Shown: positions 56,101 to 61,895 of the stretch, piece after piece | Numbering within the stretch: position 1 is the stretch's first letter | How the letters are laid out: each line of letters opens with the position of its first letter | Source: Schizochytrium sp. TIO01 | Taxonomy: Eukaryota; Sar; Bigyra; Thraustochytrida; Thraustochytriidae | NCBI GenBank assembly: GCA_004764695.1 | Contig: SMSO01000035.1 | Location: 3,105,040 to 3,169,039, forward strand | Reading direction: 5' to 3' | DNA length: 64,000 nucleotides | Program-made: the position numbers and the translations under genes | The notes under the pieces: model-generated | What the model saw: the letters and a program-made list of their open reading frames with translations, nothing else | The model's database searches: none | What the model was told of the DNA's origin: nothing

Positions 56101-56202
56101 AGTATCTCTAATTTTCTGATAAACACCGTGCGTATGAGGGATCAAACATAGAACAAACAGAATCCATGTCCAAAGTATATAGTTCTGAACTGATCGCTTC
56201 AT
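50191..56202 (-). CDS. Giant type I membrane protein with cysteine-rich ectodomain (unit B, intact)
   Basis: 2003 residues from the ATG at 56202. A signal peptide occupies the first ~26 residues (hydrophobic core, then HTHG). Two cysteine-patterned regions of PAN/apple or WSC style follow (CYHECMRSW...; CRRLCQQDPDCIMIHF..YCRLK near 330). A short TNFR/GCC2-GCC3-like cysteine module comes next (CATCLAGFY...CAICPVGYYC...CPGG). Several beta-rich segments resemble carboxypeptidase-regulatory/transthyretin-like folds (DTEGQFSL, NLEGKTSL). The long middle part is Ser/Thr-rich with many N-glycosylation sequons. A single membrane helix near residue 1915 (AGAFCVAGIVVALYL) is followed by a basic stop-transfer and a ~75-residue cytosolic tail. 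A surface adhesion or matrix protein is inferred; I do not recognise a characterised homolog. It converges on the FG-RING gene. Confidence 0.85.
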   Translation of the reverse strand: MKRSVQNYILWTWILFVLCLIPHTHGVYQKIRDTRDEIDLFPGCMAQGIFSGQPSKIKTIYDVESPKECYHECMRSWTSSRYRGIHLELRKKSFSPLTTTAYIGTSMQPGELLTYAHEQFPIPTAKDSYDWVEASNTAWKDHFYNDAMWFATVQPCYKFQAWNFGDGHRKANYADIEFSGTAVRSGNLNPKYDLSGSDVADVQVATEPLMCSMIGSDPGSELIEEAACRSWQYSQSMQACFLYPDEVISAENASEYKFYPPTRSAFVSGNLYCANDANDMNIPDTYAKMIYSEGCAISGLGSSGTDVANFFGIDTFHDCRRLCQQDPDCIMIHFNVQRRYCRLKKSDALLSLFEPVMNTIHLGSKYCATCLAGFYITDPDSESDSCAICPVGYYCRDDLRINCPGGTRCVKSGLTDPGTAGPESQCSIGYSGVACQHPICRDSKLGINLLRYAFEEPADFDFSVYNVEDLSVTQVIAEKENAATAVIGFQIVIVTAIQSNILDYYRIEVATDGVLIGHYTQPAPTFDCSNNHNTTFISATISDQLDILEIGDTIKICVKLQWADAFVPKSWDSLNVGNNGIPWEPIYHCYFHTVSFLALLDIAVDNLDGNAPSTDVEITYTIGDDPQIFSTMTNLEGKTSLRVTDILATDEYSSITILSASKQSSSSDIRLCPFKEANTPCTKSNTVLLPQTIPLVHLRAHNLRMVDLDSRRVRGRITFPFQGIYPPCGVGGVEVRALNSLQNNVNIASAITDTEGQFSLGVLQNSKITLSFIYGDHTFEPASEDDADADALLSTGLQIKDDTDVYEFVDNTTRSLGVFAAATECEFGLGNITITLTVSACSSVTLQNTLDQPFKSLTSLPATNYSIHLSFLEDEEAQNSFEYQFPGGSPKLQIDLTKSPKSFRFVYQPVPELLGAIAEGSYVPHSGCNSNTLPFDFIVEGNRRIELEIGTIQRYESKRSGEELVCRFLPELTRLNVTSGLSPGFEFPCSTSKPCEISFLNEVIVGLSAHNQSVFRPTVVSGEPQNPISSNSDFHSNLSYFVRVVNLELINEAHWASPLSESLQLKMRMLVIGSKVLRADDVVSFPSEDAIPLYYLYAPPVTSTTADEPPSARASFKGSFSVESTMHFEVENSKTRTIQSKTLREASLNTELPFVNVNVGSSIESNHDDTQISSSLESLEDTSSIVLRETTFELRTTSEVGDMVLFLGSTANLTESITLTYDSSTCTIRSEPSLLWGEAVSSLVYYSRANCEKDLKDIEESIELHKGSSDAQEFLAQAQVGRLKWLNLLKHWDNDFLTARNYPLDLMGMGIDAPFDGNSPNRLILGGGAIDFEETSSHESKELVDFASVYDTHEYSNEYGASISATLSASLSIFGVEVSASSTLQKGANAKWTTVRTHKTENRDFENKKAEITRSTHLVNNDVLNKVCLDIFQSPHSGSHVYSVCGGITRCPHIAGTDARETFTLSVGELPAEELPKDTDKGSFSFFIDTTSQPISDDELNVIISVDAASTTGRIAYRIGSATFNQDFELTIQGRTRHLVVVYYERLDSRVQSSTVSVTVASACDENIAKSIPFRLRWAAPCPSIEWQGGLADPTSTWHLSTGTPSLEVIGISGTTSSSTSALATVWAARYKNGHIMEDWFQVLELDTDTHKATLTGKESGFVDSEKYLLEIRLECRNKDGYVQGSTRSGQRLGLVDYTGPSVTTWTPVYNVKKAVSTVPIASFEFDEQIDCSSTNLEAFITDEERGVSLQAITTCTPLLTTITVHLPLQSANEATLWNSTKVKIVMSGVMDLMGNLANTILVENSRSLQSDNIGLEMIAPVLVDYDGSKGITWNLPTAKEHAQMVNSARDQLLPIGGYTISSTFYHSTSPDGEDETPNNISNTSDNSSSAEGKKKDTSAITYAAPAAGAFCVAGIVVALYLRRYHHRLKSKRDLDQASMVANDENLRSQDSRKGDTKESTDLCRSMADSTRSPNLITENESRFSKPSQVRHSDTVPSDAEPK

Positions 56203-56347
56203 TTTCAACAAGGTTTAGCACCTTTTCAAATTTGGGTATTGCTGATCACACCAACCTTTTTGGCTACTAAGGAAAGATAGCTGCTAACGAACAAACGCAT
56301 TGTATCATTCAAATACGAGTTCTGCTCAAGGTAATGAGTTTTGTACC

Positions 56348-56483
56348 TTAGAAAACATGTTCACGAAGCTAATATGTTTGAGGAGATGACAAAAGCTATG
56401 CTGCAAACGTAATTCGGCTGCTTTTCGGTTGATCTCGTCATGTCTACCCAAACTAATGGCCAACCTACCAGCCTCACCGTAGC
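56348..56483 (-). mobile_element. Ankyrin-like fragment inserted in unit B
   Basis: These ~136 bp match 36041-36174 with five differences and are absent from the matching place in unit A, where the flanking sequence runs straight through near 46573. On the minus strand it encodes 46 residues, CYGEAGRLAISLGRHDEI and onward. No terminal repeats or target duplication are obvious, so how it moved is unknown; ectopic recombination with the 36-kb relic is one option. The label as a mobile element is loose. Confidence 0.5.
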
Positions 56484-57876
56484 AGAGATAGAGGAGGATA
56501 TCTTTGATACGCACAAACGAAATAATAGGGAGTATCACTTACCGTTGATCTATACTGACTGATAATATCCTTCCAAGTACTTAATACATGTTCCAGTTAT
56601 GCTCGTTGAGCATAGCGTGCACCGAGATAATTGAATTCTACAAGGAATGAAACCAATGAGTATCCATGTGCATTTAAAAGAATGCTATCATCCAAACGCA
56701 GATACGTTTACAAAACCAAACCATGAAGTCTAGACTCATTGGAATTATCAACCAAATAAGTTAAGACAAGCTAGTTTAGCCACCCTTACTTCTTCTTCTC
56801 AAAGAAGCGCAGCGCTCTCTATTCTTTGATATTATGAGCAACAATGTCAAGTTGTCTTTTAGCATATGCATATTAGTGCATATCTAAATGCACAGTTTTG
56901 GAAGGGGGGTATTAAAAAAAAACAAAAAAACATAAGAAATATTATACATAGGGTCTATATTTTCTTTCTGTCAAGCATGACTGAAAGCTCACTCAACTGA
57001 CGTAGAGTTCGTGTGTCATGCTCCTATTTGCGCATCTTTATATAACCCCCCTTGAGTGTTCTGCTCGTCAAAAATTGAAACTGACGCTGCATACAAAAGG
57101 TTGTTTGCGGTATCCGTGAAGAAGAATGTGTACTAGATGACTCTTATGAATAGATTAAATCACCTTAACTCCGCCAATAGCAAATTATCAAAAACTTCAG
57201 CTCTTCTGGCTACAGCCGTTGCAACTCCGTTGAACACGAAAGATTCAAGGAGAAAGATGAATTGACGTCACAGTAAATATGCGACTTCAGGTTATGTTAG
57301 AGGAGGGATGTGAACAAGCACCTCTACTATAGTATCATAAGGATTGGGTGTGCTGTTGATGAGAATGTTCACCCTCGTGCACAACCTCGTTTCTTCGAAT
57401 TAATATGAAATATGTAGGTAACTAGTGCAGCATAAGAACATGGTCACACTCTGATGCCTCACGTTTGGAATAACTCGTGCCCATGTATTGCACAGGAGTT
57501 TCTTCCTATCGTCTCTCATGGTACCCACTCCGATGGACGGGCGTCAGTATTGTAGATTTGCACGGTCAGAGAGCGTCTATCGATCTTTATTTTAGAGAAC
57601 CATATGCTCCTCATTTCACGCACTGTGTCGAACCGTGCCGTGTTCAAAAGGCACTTGAAACTGTGACGTAATGTGACATAGAAACGCTGGGATTAATCAA
57701 GAAATCTGGTGAATCAGAGCAATTACCTCAATGCTTACGGGGTGGGCAAGTGAAAGAGCTACCCGGTATTATGTATCCAATGTCGAAAAGCACAGACATC
57801 TTTATCTAACATACGAAGCCCAGTCAATAAGATAGATGACTTTGGCGAAGTAAAGGTTAGAAGAGACAAAGGCAAA

Positions 57877-58483
57877 TATAACGAAATTCTGCTGTCAGTC
57901 ATCCGGTAATTTTTAGCAGCTTCTGTAATTTAGCTAGTATGAACGTGATTTTTGTAATATCCTTCTGAAACCCATTTCTTAGGTGTGCAGCCTGAGTACT
58001 CTGGGCAGCGTCGGTTCTAGGCATTCTGGCGAGAAAGTTTTGGCACGTACAGGTAACTAACTACTAAGCAACTAGTATCCAATACTTCTCGTAGCTATGT
58101 TTACATCATGCTTAATACCCTGTTAATCGCCAGTACCTACCAGCTGCTACTACAGGGGACTATATATGTGGATGAGAACACTGAGCGAGCAAGAGGGTGT
58201 GTTTCGTAATTGCTCATACTAGTAGACCACAGAAACTGGTTCTGACCTTCAAAAGCACGTGAGAATGGATAAAGTTGGATGCAATTGATTTTTCGGGATT
58301 CTGGCCCATTGGATTTGTGCACATCGACGGGTTCCAGGATTCAGCATGGTACTAGACCCAGGAGTGAGTTGAATGGGAACTGCAGAACTCTTTCGACGAT
58401 TGGTCTTACGCCATTGTTGTTGTTGTTGCTTGAGGGGAAAGTAGCTTCAACAGGTAGCCCGGTGAAAGGCTGGGGTTCTGACA
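57877..58483. other. Intergenic region upstream of EGF-7TM paralog 4
   Basis: About 0.6 kb of unique sequence after unit B, with no supported open frame. It should contain the promoter of the 58484 gene. Confidence 0.5.
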
Positions 58484-59788
58484 ATGGCAGACATGTGTGG
58501 CAATACCGATCTTTACCTGACCCCATTCTTTGAGAGCTATTATCATAAGCCCTGGGGAAATGGGCTTTGTGGTCATGGCTCTTGCGTTGAAGGTCTATGT
58601 GTTTGCGAGAAGGGCTGGACGGGCTTGTCTGACTTTATCAATACTGAAGGCATTACATGCGATATCAATATATACGTTGTGAAAGCTCTGTGGGCGTTCA
58701 ACCTTGCCTTCTCTGCACACCAATTCTGGACAAGTCGATATCGTTTGTTGAACAAGCGAAAACAGCATCACCATCTCGTTCGTATCAACTTAGCCAAAGG
58801 ACGCAAATATACCTTGATTCATAATAAAGGACTCTGCGCGCTAATTATGGCCATATGTGTGTGCATGCCAGCTATTTGGATTGTTGGATTGCTGAGGATC
58901 GGCACCAATACAGAACGTGTTGGCCATACATGGGCAATCACAATATTTTTTGCGATTGCCAAGATAGGTTTCAGCTTAGCTTCATACTTTTTCCAGCCAC
59001 ACCTTCTCTCAACTATGCTTAAAGGCTGTCGCCATGGTGACATCCTTGTCAATCTAGCAAAATTATGGGGTCTCGCCAACGCTACTATCTCAATCATTAT
59101 TGCTATCCTACCTATTGTCACAGTAGCTGCTTCAAGTAATGGGCGTGACAGCGTGGCTCAAGCAGTTTATCTGACGTACATGAGCGGCTCATTGCTTTGC
59201 ATGATTTTTCATGGACTCCAAGCAGTCTTTATCACTAGACGCTTTCAAAAACTTGCAGAGCTTACGGGGAGCTCAGGGAAAACAGACCGCTGGCAGCACA
59301 GCAAACGTCGCGTCTACCGCCTGCAACAGGAAGCATGGATGCAGTCTCTCTTCCAAGGAATTGTGTACACTCTTTTCATTTTCATGCCCTTTATGCACAA
59401 TAAGATGGACTACTTTATTCCAATCGGCTGGCTTGCCTATCACATTTTATATCGTAAAATGAGCAAAGCAACAGCGTCTTCGGATAAAAACAATCTGGAG
59501 CAGCACATTTCGCTAAACAGTATCCCAACCGACTCAACCTCAGACATGGAGGACCAATCTATTGCTTCTTCAAAAAGTGGATCAACTCATGCCTCTCTAT
59601 CCGGACGAGTCTTTACCTCTTTCCTTAATTTTAAAGCTGCATATACCAACCCAGCGATACAACGTTCAGGATTAAATACATATGTCCCTACCACAAGTGA
59701 CGACAGGAAAATTGTCCTCAAAGAAACAGGAGTCAAGGTTGAAGGAGGAGAACATGATCATGATAGTGACGATGAGAACTATGTATAA
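58484..59788 (+). CDS. EGF-like/seven-transmembrane family protein, paralog 4
   Basis: 434 residues from the ATG at 58484. It begins MADMCGNT and has six cysteines (5, 29, 34, 39, 41, 59), with GHGSC and CVCEKGWTGLSDF in the EGF-like module. Seven hydrophobic helices follow, with KYTLIHNKG after helix 1 and HNKMDYFIPIGW between helices 6 and 7. The tail is ~30 residues longer than in paralogs 2 and 3, Ser/Thr-rich, and ends DSDDENYV. It lies on the far side of the FG/RING island from its three relatives, so the island either was inserted into or grew within a cluster of these genes. It converges on the oxidoreductase gene 124 bp downstream. Confidence 0.85.
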   Translation: MADMCGNTDLYLTPFFESYYHKPWGNGLCGHGSCVEGLCVCEKGWTGLSDFINTEGITCDINIYVVKALWAFNLAFSAHQFWTSRYRLLNKRKQHHHLVRINLAKGRKYTLIHNKGLCALIMAICVCMPAIWIVGLLRIGTNTERVGHTWAITIFFAIAKIGFSLASYFFQPHLLSTMLKGCRHGDILVNLAKLWGLANATISIIIAILPIVTVAASSNGRDSVAQAVYLTYMSGSLLCMIFHGLQAVFITRRFQKLAELTGSSGKTDRWQHSKRRVYRLQQEAWMQSLFQGIVYTLFIFMPFMHNKMDYFIPIGWLAYHILYRKMSKATASSDKNNLEQHISLNSIPTDSTSDMEDQSIASSKSGSTHASLSGRVFTSFLNFKAAYTNPAIQRSGLNTYVPTTSDDRKIVLKETGVKVEGGEHDHDSDDENYV

Positions 59789-59912
59789 TTTATAAGTATA
59801 TTTAGAGTTATCTAACCTTGCAGCTTCACTAATACGGGATGTGCCGGCGTAAATATGGAAAATTCAGGCACGGGAGTGTCAGGAGGGCCGAGAAGCTGTT
59901 CCTGCAAATGTG

Positions 59913-61274
59913 TTAGTGCGCAACCCGTTCTAGAGAAAACAAATCAAGGATAACTTGATCGTCTTCAGAAAGATGGAAATCAGCAAAGTTAGTTGATACG
60001 AGTGAAGCGATTGCCCGACCTACAGAGAAAGTGCGCACCATTCCATGACCACCGAATCCAATAGCTGCGTACTGCCCTTTTCGCTCGACAAGATGCCCAA
60101 CGAGTGGACGCCGGTCCTCAGTAAAGCACATGAGGCCAGTCCATGTGTTAAGTATCTCAAATGTGGAATCAGGGTAGATTTTAGTTAAAGCTTGAACAAG
60201 GGCATCCTTCACCTGGTCCTCTGGCTCGCCTTCATCTGAATAATTCTCTCCTTCGTTTGTTGCAGCATGTCGACATCCGCCAAATATGATTACATTGTCG
60301 CGTACGCGCTGGATCAGGTATTCCTCATGACTACCTTCGCAACTTTCAAAAGTGAGCGTGCGCGGGGCCACGACGGGTCCTCTCCCTCCAGAAACTTGTG
60401 CGGCAATACATTGACCACGAACACCTTTGCAGTATTTTTGCAGTCGATCTGGTAGCAACTCTAGCCCGAATGCATTTGAGGCGTGGACGACGGTCTCAGT
60501 TAAAACCTTGATTAATCCATTCTCAGCGCTGTTTAAACTGACACTCCATAGCTGCTTTTCATCAACCACGACCTTCTCAATCGAAGTTACTTTGCATGAA
60601 GTTTCGACACGTACACCGAGCTTCCTCGCCTGATCGACTAAGGCAAGTACAAGGCGACCTGGCACCATCTGGCCTGCACCAGGAATAATAACTCCACTTA
60701 AATGTTCTTCATTGCATTGTGGGCTTACGACGCCTTCTGTGCGCACTCCCTGATTATCAAGAAATGTTTGTTGGGTTTTGTTTGCAAAATCTTGCAAGAA
60801 TGGGGCTTCCTTTGGATCCATTGAAAAATGAACACTGCCCGGATGATGTAACTCGATGGCATCGCGCACACTAGAATCTTCAAGCGAAGAAATGAACTTC
60901 CCAACTGCTTCAACATCCGCCTGCTCTATACGCATGTGCTTCTGGCCAATCTCATCTCCAGGCTCAGCAACTTCAGCAAGCTGATGCCCCCCATTGCGGC
61001 CTGTCGCGCCGTCGCAAAGACCTCTTGCCTCTACAACCAGAATGTCCTCTGATGGATTAAGCACAGAGGATTTGGCCAAGTGAAATGCAACTGATGCCCC
61101 TGTCATGCCACATCCAATGACGAGAGCTTTCACCCGATGTTGGACAGACAAGTCTTGAGTTGTAAACTTCGTCGTAAGGTCATGAATTTGGACTGGTTTA
61201 TCCTCTGGAAGACATGAATACCAAAACGGTGAGGTCTTTGTCTCAGAAGTTGAAGATCCAATCGTTGATGTCAT
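59913..61274 (-). CDS. FAD-dependent oxidoreductase, DAO family
   Basis: 453 residues from the ATG at 61274. The FAD-binding Rossmann motif is near the N-terminus: VIGCGMTGASVAFHLAK (residues 52-68, glycines 54, 56, 59), with the acidic end of strand 2 at Glu82 (VVEAR). GRNGGH (92-97) follows, a motif typical of the amino-acid oxidase-like DAO family (PF01266). The C-terminal GFGGHGM is the second FAD-contacting motif. About 45 residues precede the Rossmann fold, as in fungal members. Likely reaction: FAD-dependent oxidation of an amine or N-methyl amino acid, with oxygen or a quinone as acceptor. The substrate cannot be told. There is no clear targeting signal or C-terminal SKL-type peroxisomal signal (it ends VAH). 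Confidence 0.88.
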   Translation of the reverse strand: MTSTIGSSTSETKTSPFWYSCLPEDKPVQIHDLTTKFTTQDLSVQHRVKALVIGCGMTGASVAFHLAKSSVLNPSEDILVVEARGLCDGATGRNGGHQLAEVAEPGDEIGQKHMRIEQADVEAVGKFISSLEDSSVRDAIELHHPGSVHFSMDPKEAPFLQDFANKTQQTFLDNQGVRTEGVVSPQCNEEHLSGVIIPGAGQMVPGRLVLALVDQARKLGVRVETSCKVTSIEKVVVDEKQLWSVSLNSAENGLIKVLTETVVHASNAFGLELLPDRLQKYCKGVRGQCIAAQVSGGRGPVVAPRTLTFESCEGSHEEYLIQRVRDNVIIFGGCRHAATNEGENYSDEGEPEDQVKDALVQALTKIYPDSTFEILNTWTGLMCFTEDRRPLVGHLVERKGQYAAIGFGGHGMVRTFSVGRAIASLVSTNFADFHLSEDDQVILDLFSLERVAH

Positions 61275-61895
61275 TATTGATCTAGTTTTCTTGTTGTACT
61301 GCTGAAGTTAGTGTTATAGCGTCGTGCTCGTAATCACTCCCTGCTGCTACTTCAACGATTGACTTAATTGGGCTACTTTAGCGAGCTTGGAAAGCTATAC
61401 CTGGTAGCCTTCGGTTCCTGCGTACGATGGAATGATGTCCTTTACTAAACGAGATGATTGTCTTGTCTTTATTGGACAAAACGGGATGATCAAGTTCTGC
61501 TCAGATCTCAAGAATTCTTTCTCGGAGAGTCATTAGGCGTGATGAGAAAAGAAGAAGATAAGTGTATCACAAAAACTAGGTAGGGTATATCCTTGTCTCC
61601 TGTGTGCACTCGCGCGCGAGTGAGCCATAGGACAGCCCTTTATAAGTTCTCAGGTCACCAAAGACCGGTGCACACTCCTAGTGGGCGCCGCGGAGGAAAC
61701 CCCAAGGTGAGACCCAGGAGTCGCTTGTTATCGAGAGCGACAATGATCATCAGGTTGATAACGAGAATAGAAACCAGAGAGTTGTGATCATTTTGAAGAG
61801 GTCCTTCGACAGCTCGATATAGTTTATGTTTGACTCGGGGAGGAGGCGGTTAGAAGCCAACAGCGTGGAGGCTCGACCTATATGCACAGGTATCA
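61275..61895. other. Divergent promoter region, oxidoreductase / LRR gene
   Basis: 620 bp between two divergent starts. No open frame of note. It should hold both promoters. The LRR frame is open back to 61853 but with no earlier ATG before an in-frame TAG. Confidence 0.5.

Larger units (their letters stand above)
47942..57876. repeat. Tandem duplication unit B (9.9 kb)
   Basis: Direct repeat of unit A with a ~10% diverged to locally identical sequence. It begins 9 bp after unit A ends. It contains a nonsense-interrupted FG-RING gene and an intact giant gene, the reverse of unit A. The conserved AGAGCGCTCT motif upstream of unit A was not included in the duplication. Confidence 0.9.
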
